A stretch of DNA of 64,000 nt from Sphingobacterium oryzagri (GTDB lineage Bacteria > Bacteroidota > Bacteroidia > Sphingobacteriales > Sphingobacteriaceae): NCBI RefSeq assembly GCF_028736175.1, contig NZ_CP117880.1, positions 744,001-808,000 of the forward strand. Reading direction: 5' to 3'. How positions within the stretch are numbered: the first letter of the stretch is position 1; every line of letters starts with the position of its first letter. Shown here piece by piece: positions 46,056 to 54,493 of the stretch. The position numbers and the translations under genes are program-made. The notes under the pieces were generated by a model. The model made no database searches and had not been told where the DNA came from. It saw only the letters and a program-made list of their open reading frames with translations.

Positions 46056-47030
46056 TTGACAAAACAACAAAAGAAATATCTGAATCTTGTCATTAAGCTT
46101 GCTATTGTAGGCTTAGCCTCGTGGTTTATTTTTTCGAAGGTAAATAACCAAAAAAGTCTTCGCGAGTTTCAGCATTTGTTAGCTGGTGTTCCCGAGCTGC
46201 AGGTTCGTCTTACTATTGCGGTTGTTGTGCTCATGATGCTCATGAATTGGGCGATCGAGGTGATCAAATGGAAATTTTTGAGCCGACGGATCGAAAAAAT
46301 CAGCTGGTGGAAAGCTATCAAATCTGTTTTTTGCGGGCTTACGTGGGCCATCTTCACCCCAAACAGGATTGGCGAGTATGGCGGCCGCGTTTTACTGCTG
46401 AAAGCTGAAAATCGTGCGTCAGGAGCAGTAGCAATGGGCGTAGGGCTGTTTGCGCAATTGGTCTTGACAAGCGTGTTTGGCGCGCTAAGTATTGCTTGGT
46501 TTGTATCGACCTATTTGCCAACGCCCAGTGCGGTCAAATTTGGTGTTTCGCTGATCGGATCCATTTACGCCATTGCATTTCTTGTGCTTTACTTTAATGT
46601 GCATTGGATCGATGCGATCGTTGGGCGCTTTCGTTTTCTAGCGAAAATAAAGCCTTTTTTTTCGGTGCTCGAGGATTTTACGCTGCGCGAACTTTGGTAT
46701 GTGTTGTTGTTATCCTTAGCGCGATTTGTGATTTTCACCTCCCAGTACATCCTGCTCATGCTTGTTTTCTTGCCCAATATGCCTTTTTTGGCCATGGTGC
46801 TCATGATTTTTATCTTATTTTTTATCCAATCGGCGGTGCCGTCACTTGATATATTTGATTTTAGCGTGCGTAGTTTCGTCGCAAGTAACTTGTATAGTTA
46901 CATTACAACACAGGAGATTGCCGTGATGGCTATCGTATCCTGCATTTGGTTTGTCAATTTAATACTGCCGGCTATCGTGGGCTCGGTTTTCGTACTTAAT
47001 GTTAATTATGTCAATAGCAACAAGTCTTGA
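46056..47030 (+). CDS. lysylphosphatidylglycerol-synthase-TM / UPF0104 family membrane protein
   Basis: 324 residues if read from the TTG at 46056 (TKQQKKYLN...); the frame is open from another TTG at 46035, but no ATG exists before residue 60. About eight membrane segments. The family motif TPNRIGEYGGRVLLLKAENR (cf. P-x-R-x-GE) is present. Relatives are flippase-like integral membrane proteins of unknown substrate. The next gene, a family 2 glycosyltransferase, overlaps its end, so the pair may act together on a lipid-linked glycan. A second member of the same superfamily lies at 51112. Confidence 0.75.
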   Translation: MTKQQKKYLNLVIKLAIVGLASWFIFSKVNNQKSLREFQHLLAGVPELQVRLTIAVVVLMMLMNWAIEVIKWKFLSRRIEKISWWKAIKSVFCGLTWAIFTPNRIGEYGGRVLLLKAENRASGAVAMGVGLFAQLVLTSVFGALSIAWFVSTYLPTPSAVKFGVSLIGSIYAIAFLVLYFNVHWIDAIVGRFRFLAKIKPFFSVLEDFTLRELWYVLLLSLARFVIFTSQYILLMLVFLPNMPFLAMVLMIFILFFIQSAVPSLDIFDFSVRSFVASNLYSYITTQEIAVMAIVSCIWFVNLILPAIVGSVFVLNVNYVNSNKS

Positions 47031-48147
47031 TATTTTTCTAATTGTTACGACCGTGGTGTACACCTTTTTGGTGTTATACATGCGGTGGGGATGGGATCGG
47101 CTCCCGAGTGTTGGAGCTGCGCAGAGGGATATTCGCTCCAAGGTTTCTGTGTTGATTGCGGCAAGGAATGAAGAGCAGAATATCGGACGTACGTTAGATG
47201 CTATCTTGGCGCAGGATTTTCCGAAAGATAAGCGCGAAATTATCGTAGTCGACGACCATTCTACCGACGGAACGGCGGCGCTGGTAACTACTTATGCCGC
47301 ACGTGGTGTCAAACTTATTCAGCTGAATGAGGGCGATAAGTTAAATTCGTACAAAAAATTAGCAATAAGTAGGGCAATAGCCGAAGCTACCGGCGATATT
47401 ATCGTGACCACCGACGCAGATTGCAGGATGGGCACCCGATGGCTTTCTACTGTTATCGGGCATTTTGAACAGTCTGGCGCTGTGATGTTATCGTCGCCAG
47501 TGGTTTATTCGGAAGAAGTAAGTTATTTCGAACGGTTGCAAACCCTGGAGTTTCTCTACCTGATTGGTTTGGGCGCGGCTGGCATAGGCAATCATCATCC
47601 AACAACGTGCAATGGTGCAAATTTGGCTTATCGTCGTGATGTATTTTACGAAATGGGCGGTTTTCAGGGCATTGATAATGTCGCTTCCGGTGATGATGAA
47701 TTATTTTTGCATAAGGTTGCCGAAAAACATGCCGAGAAGATCGGTTTTTGTAAGTCGCGCGAAGCAATAGTCTATACCGATGCGAAGCCTACACTTCGAT
47801 CGTTTATCAGTCAGCGGAAACGCTGGGCATCAAAAAGTACAAAATACCGGGATAAGCGTGTCGTAGCTTTGGGCGTTAGCATTTGGTTGTTTAACCTGGC
47901 CTTTCTTGCTGCCGCTGTACATTTTGTTATCGATTTGCCGCATGTACATGTCCTATTTTTAGGAAGCTTTGCCCTGAAGGTACTTGCTGAGCTTATATTT
48001 ATAGCACCACTGTGTGGTTTTGCCCGCCGCAGCAAACTGCTTTGGAATTTGCCGCTGCTCTCACTCGTGCATGCTGTCTACCTCGTTTATATAGGTGTGG
48101 CAGGTAATATTGGTAAATACGATTGGAAAGGTAGAAAGGTAAACTGA
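47008..48147 (+). CDS. family 2 glycosyltransferase, membrane-bound
   Basis: About 379 residues (an ATG three codons upstream at 46999 is also possible; both overlap the preceding gene). N-terminal membrane helix (LDIFLIVTTVVYTFLVLYM), GT-A domain with VLIAARNEEQNIGRTLDAIL, VVDDHSTDGT, the metal-binding TTDADC, acceptor-side GDDE, and the processive-type SQRKRWASK (QxxRW), then two or three C-terminal membrane helices. It probably adds sugars to a lipid or polysaccharide on the inner membrane; partner of the upstream flippase-like protein. Confidence 0.88.
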   Translation: MSIATSLDIFLIVTTVVYTFLVLYMRWGWDRLPSVGAAQRDIRSKVSVLIAARNEEQNIGRTLDAILAQDFPKDKREIIVVDDHSTDGTAALVTTYAARGVKLIQLNEGDKLNSYKKLAISRAIAEATGDIIVTTDADCRMGTRWLSTVIGHFEQSGAVMLSSPVVYSEEVSYFERLQTLEFLYLIGLGAAGIGNHHPTTCNGANLAYRRDVFYEMGGFQGIDNVASGDDELFLHKVAEKHAEKIGFCKSREAIVYTDAKPTLRSFISQRKRWASKSTKYRDKRVVALGVSIWLFNLAFLAAAVHFVIDLPHVHVLFLGSFALKVLAELIFIAPLCGFARRSKLLWNLPLLSLVHAVYLVYIGVAGNIGKYDWKGRKVN

Positions 48148-48149
48148 CG

Positions 48150-48887
48150 TTATCCTTCTACCTTTTGCTTGATAATTTCTTCTGCTTTTTTTACAAGTTC
48201 TTCAGCGTTAAGCCCTGTAGTGTCTATCGGATCAAGCACTTCCCAACTCATGGATGTGAAAGGACGCAACGGAAACATACCATAAGAGACCATAAGGTAA
48301 GAACCTTTGATCGCTATCGGTACAACCAGCGCGTCGGGTACTTTTTTAAGTATAGTGGCGATACCTCCGATAGAGAAAGTTTTCATCTGGCCGTTTTTTG
48401 TACGTGTACCCTCCGGGAAGATAAAAGTAGACCAATTGTTGGTTTTCATGTTTGCCGCAAGCTTTAATATTTCGGAAATCGACTGTTTAGGGTCTTTCCG
48501 ATCAATATTCGCCGCGCCGCCGTGCAGCAGATTAAACGAAATACTGGGAATACCAGCTTCTGCCAATTCTATTTTAGAAATAAATTTTCCATGAAACCGT
48601 CTTAAAAAATAGATTAACGGTGGAATGTCGAAGGTGCTTTGGTGATTGGCCACAAAAATAATAGGCCTGCCCACAGGAATATTTTTATTGTCGATGAAAC
48701 GAGTTCGGTTGAATAATGTATAGTTGCAGGCCACCAAAAGTCCGTTCAAAAGATCGACACTACGCTTATGCGCTTTGTAACCGCCCAGTTTAAGACATAA
48801 CCATTGTATGGGGTGAAACAGTAGCAACGATACCGAAAAACTTAGGTAAAACAGCGGTGTGAGGACAAAGCCGATTAATTTTCTCAT
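48150..48887 (-). CDS. plsC: 1-acyl-sn-glycerol-3-phosphate acyltransferase (PlsC family)
   Basis: 245 residues from the ATG read at 48887; an earlier ATG at 48911 lies upstream of the predicted transcription start and is rejected. N-terminal hydrophobic helix, catalytic block VANHQSTFDIPPL (HxxxxD) and FPEGTRTKNG, then YLMVSYGMFPLRP. It acylates lysophosphatidic acid to phosphatidic acid at the inner membrane. It is convergent with the glycosyltransferase gene, with 2 bp between stops. Confidence 0.9.
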   Translation of the reverse strand: MRKLIGFVLTPLFYLSFSVSLLLFHPIQWLCLKLGGYKAHKRSVDLLNGLLVACNYTLFNRTRFIDNKNIPVGRPIIFVANHQSTFDIPPLIYFLRRFHGKFISKIELAEAGIPSISFNLLHGGAANIDRKDPKQSISEILKLAANMKTNNWSTFIFPEGTRTKNGQMKTFSIGGIATILKKVPDALVVPIAIKGSYLMVSYGMFPLRPFTSMSWEVLDPIDTTGLNAEELVKKAEEIIKQKVEG

Positions 48888-48900
48888 GTTAGAAATTTTG

Positions 48901-48933
48901 CAAATATACAATAATTCGATAAAAAGTTGGAAA
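48901..48933 (-). promoter_or_regulatory. promoter of plsC
   Basis: On the minus strand TATATTTG (48908-48901) is preceded 21 nt upstream by TTTC (48933-48930). The first box is perfect, the second has one mismatch. It would start transcription near 48893, between the two candidate ATGs. Confidence 0.6.
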
Positions 48934-49016
48934 CATCGGCGGGTGGGGAATAGTGGTAGCGGTTAAATTTGGTCGGTATTTTGCTATCTGTTTACGTAAC
49001 GGTAGAATTTTTTTGC

Positions 49017-50369
49017 ATGAGACACAGTTTACTTTTATTATTACTGCTATTGCAGTCCTGTTTAGGCTTTGGCCAGAAAATGGCAGGTAGTTGGAAGGGG
49101 GAGCTCAGTATCCAGGGAGCACAATTGCCCATTATCTTTCAATTAGAAAAAAATTCAGCCGGCGTTTGGTCGGGCAACATGGCTAGCCCCATGCAGTCTG
49201 CCGAGAAGTTGGCTTTTGATAAGGTGGTTGTTTCGCATGATTCACTTTACGTGGCTGTTGCAAAAATCAAGTTTTCCTTTCGAGGTGTGCTGACGCAAGG
49301 CAAGCTGAAGGGCCTGATTAAACAGCATAATTTGGAAGCAGCCTTGTTGCTGCATCCTTACGAGGCTAAGCCGCAACGTCGACCGCAGCTGCCTAAACCT
49401 CCTTACAGCTATGATACATTAGATGTTTCGTTTAACAATGATTTTGATGCTGTACGTCTTCAGGGAACATTGACCTACCCGCGTGCGGCAGGTCGATATC
49501 CGGCGGTGGTGTTGGTAACGGGCAGCGGTCCGCAAGATCGCGATGAAACGATCGAAGGGCACAAGCCATTCAAGGTGCTGGCTGATTTTCTCAGCAAACG
49601 CGGCATCGTGGTGCTTCGCTATGACGAGCGTGGCGTTGGCAAATCGACCGGAAATTATACACAAAGTAACATTGGTGATTTCAGTAAAGACGCCATTGCC
49701 GCGATCAGCTTTTTGCGCGAACAAAAGCAGGTCGATCCGAAGCGTGTCGGCATAATCGGGCACAGCGAAGGCGGACTGATTGCCGAATTGATGGCCGGAC
49801 AGGGGTCGGTGGAACTGGATTTTATTGCACTATTGGCTGCGCCAACCATTCCCATCGATTCACTGATGCTGCTGCAAGCTTATGAGTTAGGACGCGTGCA
49901 AGGTATGTCTACGGCAGAACTCGCGCAAGCTAAGAAGATAAATAAGCGAAATTTTGCGGTAGTGAAAGGAGATACGCATGAAAAGCTGGCTTACAAACAG
50001 ATTCTGGCCAATGTTTCGGATGTTTTTCCAAATCCTTCCGCTAGTCAGCAAGCCGAGTTTCGAATGATGTTACTGCCGTCATACCGTTATTTCATGCGTA
50101 TTGATCCTGTTCCTTTCATCAAGAAAATACATATTCCGGTTTTTGCGGCCTTCGGCACGAAGGATGTGCAGGTGCCTTTTGCGGTAAATCTGGAGAGCTT
50201 GACCGATCACCTTCCAAAATCAGCCGACCACGTGTTGAAAGCATACGAAGGTTTAAACCATCTCTTTCAGCAAGCAGATTCCGGGTCGCCACAAGAATAT
50301 GCTGCTATCGAAGAGACCTTCAACGAGCAGGTGATGCAAGATTTAGCTGATTGGATCAACAAGCGTTGA
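49017..50369 (+). CDS. secreted alpha/beta hydrolase
   Basis: 450 residues from the ATG at 49017 (the upstream open frame starts with TTG and is not used). The signal peptide is very Leu-rich and ends near LGFGQ. An N-terminal beta-domain of about 120 residues (GSWKGELSIQGAQLPIIFQL) precedes a hydrolase domain with VLVTGSGPQDRDE, LRYDERGVGKSTG, the nucleophile elbow GHSEGG, and the C-terminal Asp (GTKDVQVPF) and His (GLNHLFQ). Similar two-domain periplasmic esterases/peptidases are common in Bacteroidota. Substrate unknown. Confidence 0.85.
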   Translation: MRHSLLLLLLLLQSCLGFGQKMAGSWKGELSIQGAQLPIIFQLEKNSAGVWSGNMASPMQSAEKLAFDKVVVSHDSLYVAVAKIKFSFRGVLTQGKLKGLIKQHNLEAALLLHPYEAKPQRRPQLPKPPYSYDTLDVSFNNDFDAVRLQGTLTYPRAAGRYPAVVLVTGSGPQDRDETIEGHKPFKVLADFLSKRGIVVLRYDERGVGKSTGNYTQSNIGDFSKDAIAAISFLREQKQVDPKRVGIIGHSEGGLIAELMAGQGSVELDFIALLAAPTIPIDSLMLLQAYELGRVQGMSTAELAQAKKINKRNFAVVKGDTHEKLAYKQILANVSDVFPNPSASQQAEFRMMLLPSYRYFMRIDPVPFIKKIHIPVFAAFGTKDVQVPFAVNLESLTDHLPKSADHVLKAYEGLNHLFQQADSGSPQEYAAIEETFNEQVMQDLADWINKR

Positions 50370-50393
50370 TTCAACCAGCTAAATGCGAGTTTA

Positions 50394-51104
50394 TTACGGT
50401 GTCATAGAGGCTACTGGCAATATTTTTCCATTGTAGAACTGATGTCCGTTTTGTGCAAAATCGGCCACATAGCGTCCCATTTCAAAAGCTAAAGTGGCGG
50501 CGTCAAGACCGGGAAATGCTTCTTCAAACATCTCGGTTTGCGAAGATCCAAGTGCTAAGCAATTTACTTTTATTCCGCGTGGCTGAAACTCTTCGGCTAA
50601 ACATTCGGTCAAGATGCTCAATGCACCTTTGCTTGCAGAGTAAGCCGACAGGCCCGAAAACTTTGTAGAGCCTTGAAAGCCGCCCATGCTACTGATATTG
50701 AGAATGTGCCCGCCAACGTTCATAATCGGCGCGATATGCTTAATCATGTTCACATGCCCAAGCAGGTTCGTTTGTATCACCTCGCCAAATTCTTGAATCG
50801 AGGTTTCCAAAAAAGGCTTATTGATCAATACGCCCGCATTGTTTATAAGAATATCTACCTTGTTAAATTTAGATTGAATGAATGGAATCAAGGACGTGGG
50901 ATAATCATCATAGACAATGTCAAATTGTGCTGGATAAAGGTTACCACCATCCGGATTTAACGAACTCGCGATTTCATGTAACTTACGCAATTTATCGGCC
51001 GAGCGAGCAAGGGCGATCACATTGTTGGCTTTGTTTGCTGTCAGATCAAGTACGGCTTCAAAGCCAATTCCGCTGCTCGCTCCGGTAATAATAATGTTTG
51101 CCAT
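50394..51104 (-). CDS. short-chain dehydrogenase/reductase
   Basis: 236 residues. Cofactor motif ITGASSGIGFEAV, NNAGVLINKPFL, catalytic Ser (NISSMGG) and YSASKGAL (YxxxK). NAD(P)H-dependent oxidoreductase with unknown substrate, cytoplasmic. Seven bases separate its start from the stop of the upstream membrane protein gene in the same direction, so both are probably co-transcribed. Confidence 0.88.
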   Translation of the reverse strand: MANIIITGASSGIGFEAVLDLTANKANNVIALARSADKLRKLHEIASSLNPDGGNLYPAQFDIVYDDYPTSLIPFIQSKFNKVDILINNAGVLINKPFLETSIQEFGEVIQTNLLGHVNMIKHIAPIMNVGGHILNISSMGGFQGSTKFSGLSAYSASKGALSILTECLAEEFQPRGIKVNCLALGSSQTEMFEEAFPGLDAATLAFEMGRYVADFAQNGHQFYNGKILPVASMTP

Positions 51105-51111
51105 CTTATTT

Positions 51112-52026
51112 TTAGTCTTCTTTTTCTAATTCTTGTTCAACTTCTTCTGCCGAAGGCAGTTTATCCGTACCCAATCGGCTGGGCCGGATAATATAATATA
51201 TGCCCGATGAGGCTACCAGTAAAGAAATGCTGTAAAAAATCAAGCTGATCAACACTGCCAGGTGTGGATCAAGTTGAAAATAGGAAGCGCCGAAAGTCAT
51301 CAATGACTCCCGCAATCCGACGCCGCCCAATATCGAAGGAATGATAGCGACCAGGGAGGAGAGGAGGAAAATCAACAAGTATGGTGAAAATTTTCCATCA
51401 AAATGTAGCGCGTACAGAATCGCAGTGGCGCTTAACGTCTGTAAGCTTTGTACCAATAAAGCCTTAGTATGTGTGATGAAAAACTTCGCTAGAAAATCCT
51501 TGAAAAATAGCCTTAAGAAATAAACATAAGCAATGGTGCCGATGAGCAATGCGCTAATAGTCATGCTGTTTGGGATCGCTAATCTCGGCATAAAAACGAT
51601 GAGACAGCCCGTAATCATACTTAACGCCCACAAGCCGCTAAGGCGATCAAAGAATACGGCGCTCAATACTTTGCGTCCTTTTACGGCGTAATTCTTTTTT
51701 AGAAAATAGATTTTATATCCATCGCCCCCAATGCCACCTGGCAAGAAAAAATTGTACAATAATCCCAACTGATAAAGCCGGAGATTGTAGCGTTCGGTAA
51801 GTCGCAAACCAATGACGTCTAGAAAACTACGTAATCTAGATGAGGCTACCACCAGAGAAAGACAGTAAAACAGCAAGGCCAATAGCAGGTAAAGGTAATT
51901 GCAATCGCTTAATGCCTGCTTTAAATCTTGAAAAGAAATCTTTTTTGAGACCCAGTAGAGGGCAGCAGCGGTGATCACGAATTTTGCGATGTTCTTACCT
52001 ATCGACCAATACTTGTTTTTCTTCAT
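51112..52026 (-). CDS. lysylphosphatidylglycerol-synthase-TM / UPF0104 family membrane protein (second copy)
   Basis: 304 residues with about seven or eight membrane segments. Family motif FFLPGGIGGDGYKIYFLKK; VVASSRLRSFLDVIGLRL early. The C-terminal tail is acidic (SAEEVEQELEKED). It is a distant paralog of the protein at 46056. Relatives are polytopic flippase-like proteins linked to polar-lipid or glycan export; the role here is unknown. Followed at 7 bp by an SDR gene. Confidence 0.8.
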   Translation of the reverse strand: MKKNKYWSIGKNIAKFVITAAALYWVSKKISFQDLKQALSDCNYLYLLLALLFYCLSLVVASSRLRSFLDVIGLRLTERYNLRLYQLGLLYNFFLPGGIGGDGYKIYFLKKNYAVKGRKVLSAVFFDRLSGLWALSMITGCLIVFMPRLAIPNSMTISALLIGTIAYVYFLRLFFKDFLAKFFITHTKALLVQSLQTLSATAILYALHFDGKFSPYLLIFLLSSLVAIIPSILGGVGLRESLMTFGASYFQLDPHLAVLISLIFYSISLLVASSGIYYIIRPSRLGTDKLPSAEEVEQELEKED

Positions 52027-52061
52027 GCTTCCGTTCTTGGATTACAGCCTACATCCTGCTG

Positions 52062-52379
52062 CTAATTAAAAATTGATAGCACACGACTGTAAAACATCAC
52101 CAGATACAAGCAAATAAATATGCCCGACAGCACAAACAGCCAGTTGTACTCCAAACTTTGATACTTGGTTCGTAAAACGACGATCAATAACGCGACAAAG
52201 CATAGCATAAGCAATACTGGCGCCACAATAGACCAAGGATTTGGAAATGATACAGCGGTGGCCATAGCTTCCGGTCGGGTGAAATATACGATGATCGGCA
52301 GCGCTATCAAAATGATCGTAATTCGAAGAACGGCTTTTGCTACTATTTTGCTAATGGTATGATTTTTGGATGGAGTCAT
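52062..52379 (-). CDS. small membrane protein, unknown function
   Basis: 105 residues from the ATG read at 52379 (a TTG one codon upstream is not needed). Three hydrophobic segments (VLRITIILIALPIIVYF; IVAPVLLMLCFVALLIVVLR; WLFVLSGIFICLYLVMFY) predict three membrane helices with little outside. No family recognised. It lies 35 bp before the UPF0104 gene in the same direction and may belong to that transcription unit. Confidence 0.65.
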   Translation of the reverse strand: MTPSKNHTISKIVAKAVLRITIILIALPIIVYFTRPEAMATAVSFPNPWSIVAPVLLMLCFVALLIVVLRTKYQSLEYNWLFVLSGIFICLYLVMFYSRVLSIFN

Positions 52380-52382
52380 CAA

Positions 52383-52402
52383 CGCAAAGTTTTATCTTTG
52401 CG
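52383..52402 (+). promoter_or_regulatory. promoter box within an inverted repeat upstream of the lipocalin-like gene
   Basis: TATCTTTG (52393-52400) matches TAnnTTTG. It is embedded in an inverted repeat CGCAAAG (52383-52389) / CTTTGCG (52396-52402), so a symmetric repressor could cover the promoter. No well-spaced TTTG is seen. Confidence 0.5.
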
Positions 52403-52436
52403 AAGATAGAAAAAATAGAAAACTAAATTTTACATT

Positions 52437-52994
52437 ATGCGAAAACATATCTTATCTGTATGCACGTTATTGGCGCTGGTTTTAGTACTGGGCTCGTGTG
52501 GAGCACAAAGAAAAACATCAACAGGAGGAGCATCGACTTCTACAGGTACACAAGGTCCTTCAGCCTCCCAATGGCGTAGTGGTTTGAAAGGTAAATGGGT
52601 GCTTAATTCTGTAGACAGAGAAGATATTCCGGCGGCATATACGATAAAAAATATTTTTGATGAGGCGCCTGTAGACTGTTTTGTCGGCAGCGTATGGAAT
52701 TTGCCGGGCGGTAACTACCGTGGTAGTATAACTTTTAATACTTCGGGTACACTGTGTGCTGATGGTGCCGTGCGTACCATTGTATGGTCGGTATTTGATG
52801 ATAAATCTGGCGCACAACATCCGCAATTTCAATTCAAGAAAATCTATTCTGGAGAGAAAGCAAGCAACGTAACTTCGGGTTACCGCTTAAATCTTTCCTA
52901 TTCTGATGGACAATCACTTGTGATGCGCATGCCTATTCCATTGGATAATGGTACAGGATATCTCGTGTTAAACTTTACCAAAGCAGTAGACTAG
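52437..52994 (+). CDS. lipocalin-like lipoprotein
   Basis: 185 residues. Lipobox LVLGSC places the lipidated Cys near 21, followed by a Ser/Thr/Gly linker. The rest looks like the small lipocalin-like domain found in Bacteroidota lipoproteins: GLKGKWVLNSVDRED near the start, then GNYRGSITFNTSGTLCADG, and closing strands LVMRMPIPLDNGTGYLVLNF. It presumably binds a hydrophobic ligand or stabilises the envelope; function unknown. It is followed by a long structured hairpin. Confidence 0.75.
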   Translation: MRKHILSVCTLLALVLVLGSCGAQRKTSTGGASTSTGTQGPSASQWRSGLKGKWVLNSVDREDIPAAYTIKNIFDEAPVDCFVGSVWNLPGGNYRGSITFNTSGTLCADGAVRTIVWSVFDDKSGAQHPQFQFKKIYSGEKASNVTSGYRLNLSYSDGQSLVMRMPIPLDNGTGYLVLNFTKAVD

Positions 52995-53022
52995 TCTTTG
53001 GTTATTTAAAAAACGGTATTAT

Positions 53023-53121
53023 GCCGGTTCAAACCTGCGTTCAGGAATTGCCGCTGCTTTGATTTTCGATCAAAAGAAGCAATTACTGAACTATTTATGG
53101 GGTTTGAACCGGCTATTTTTT
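53023..53121 (+). terminator. three-tier 91-nt hairpin with U-tract
   Basis: Outer arms GCCGGTTCAAACC (53023-53035) and GGTTTGAACCGGC (53101-53113) are 13 bp and perfect. Inside, GTTCAG/CTGAAC and AATTGC/GCAATT form a second tier, and CTTTGAT/ATCAAAAG around TTTCG the tip. TATTTTTTT follows. It can terminate the lipoprotein transcript but is far larger than needed for termination. Confidence 0.8.
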
Positions 53122-53218
53122 TGGCCGTTCACTGACGAGTCACTTCTTACAACAAATGTTTTGTAGACACTTTTTGAAGTTCGCATAAGATAAATCGATG
53201 GAAACACCTAAATATTTT

Positions 53219-53226
53219 TAAATTTG
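53219..53226 (+). promoter_or_regulatory. TAAATTTG promoter box of gmd
   Basis: Perfect TAnnTTTG match 16 nt before the gmd ATG. No partner TTTG at 19-21 nt; weak. Confidence 0.35.
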
Positions 53227-53242
53227 CTTATTATTTGAAAAT

Positions 53243-54394
53243 ATGGATGCAAATAAAGCTAAAGTTGCTTTCGTTACTGGAATCACGGGCCAAGATGGGG
53301 CTTACCTGGCTGAGTTCTTATTAAGAAAAGGATATATCGTGCATGGATTAAAGCGCCGCTCGTCATCGTTTAATACCGATCGTATTGATCATTTATATCA
53401 GGATCCACACCTTAGCCAACGTAATTTCATTTTGCATTACGGTGATTTGACGGATTCGACCAACCTGATTCGCATTATCCAGGAAATACAGCCGGACGAA
53501 ATTTACAACCTGGCAGCCCAATCACACGTTAAAGTAAGTTTCGACACGCCAGAGTATACGGCAAATGCCGATGGTTTGGGTACTTTACGTATTCTGGATG
53601 CGGTGAGGTTATTAGGCTTGACAGCAAAAACCAAGATATATCAGGCGGCTACTTCGGAGTTGTACGGTTTGGTACAAGCGGTGCCGCAAAATGAAGATAC
53701 GCCCTTTTATCCGCGAAGCCCCTATGCTGTAGCCAAGCTTTATGGCTATTGGATTACGGTCAACTATCGTGAAGCCTACCAGATGTTTGCGTGCAATGGT
53801 ATTCTGTTTAACCATGAAAGCCCTGTGCGTGGCGAGACGTTCGTAACGCGCAAAATCACACGTGCTGTGGCTAAAATAGCGTTAGGTCTTCAAGATAAGT
53901 TGTATCTTGGAAATTTGTCTGCGCAGCGCGACTGGGGGCATGCGAAAGATTATGTCGAGGCCATGTGGTTGATTTTGCAGCAGGAAAAGCCCGAAGATTT
54001 TGTGATCGCTACGGGCGTCACAACGACGGTACGTGACTTTGTGCGCATGGCATTTGCCGAATTAGGGATCGAAGTGGAATTTAGCGGTAAAGATGCCGCC
54101 GAAAAGGGCGTCATTATCGATCGGGATGAGGAAGTTCTCCATCGCCTGAATATCCCGATAGAAAACATCAAGTTAGGTCAGACAGTTGTTAAAGTTGATC
54201 CACAATATTTCCGTCCTACGGAAGTCGATTTATTGATCGGCGATCCGAGTAAAGCCAAACAAAAATTGGGCTGGGAACCAAAATATTCGTTGGAGATGCT
54301 TGTTAAAGATATGGTTGATAGCGATCTACAGCTGATGCGGAAAGAAGAATACCTCAGAAAAGGTGGATTTACCATCATGAACTATTTTGAATAA
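53243..54394 (+). CDS. gmd: GDP-mannose 4,6-dehydratase
   Basis: 383 residues. SDR fold with [33 protein letters not shown], catalytic SELYG and [10 protein letters not shown] (YxxxK), [19 protein letters not shown] and [15 protein letters not shown]. It converts GDP-mannose to GDP-4-keto-6-deoxymannose, the precursor of GDP-fucose and related sugars for surface glycans. The usual partner (GDP-fucose synthase, fcl) is not adjacent. Confidence 0.96.
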   Translation: MDANKAKVAFVTGITGQDGAYLAEFLLRKGYIVHGLKRRSSSFNTDRIDHLYQDPHLSQRNFILHYGDLTDSTNLIRIIQEIQPDEIYNLAAQSHVKVSFDTPEYTANADGLGTLRILDAVRLLGLTAKTKIYQAATSELYGLVQAVPQNEDTPFYPRSPYAVAKLYGYWITVNYREAYQMFACNGILFNHESPVRGETFVTRKITRAVAKIALGLQDKLYLGNLSAQRDWGHAKDYVEAMWLILQQEKPEDFVIATGVTTTVRDFVRMAFAELGIEVEFSGKDAAEKGVIIDRDEEVLHRLNIPIENIKLGQTVVKVDPQYFRPTEVDLLIGDPSKAKQKLGWEPKYSLEMLVKDMVDSDLQLMRKEEYLRKGGFTIMNYFE

Positions 54395-54493
54395 GCTGTT
54401 AACAAATCAAATCGCAGGCTAATTGGAACAATTTTTGTTGAGGTAACATGTTGTTAATAATTAGGTTACTTTGCCACAGACGTCTAAAGAATA

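Noticed and set aside
48888..48911. Longer start of plsC
   Set aside because: The ATG at 48911 lies upstream of the transcription start expected from the TATATTTG box at 48901-48908.
54434..54473. TTTG and TTACTTTG boxes upstream of the coiled-coil protein gene as a promoter
   Set aside because: Spacing of 28 nt is outside the usual 19-21 nt and the second box does not fit TAnnTTTG.
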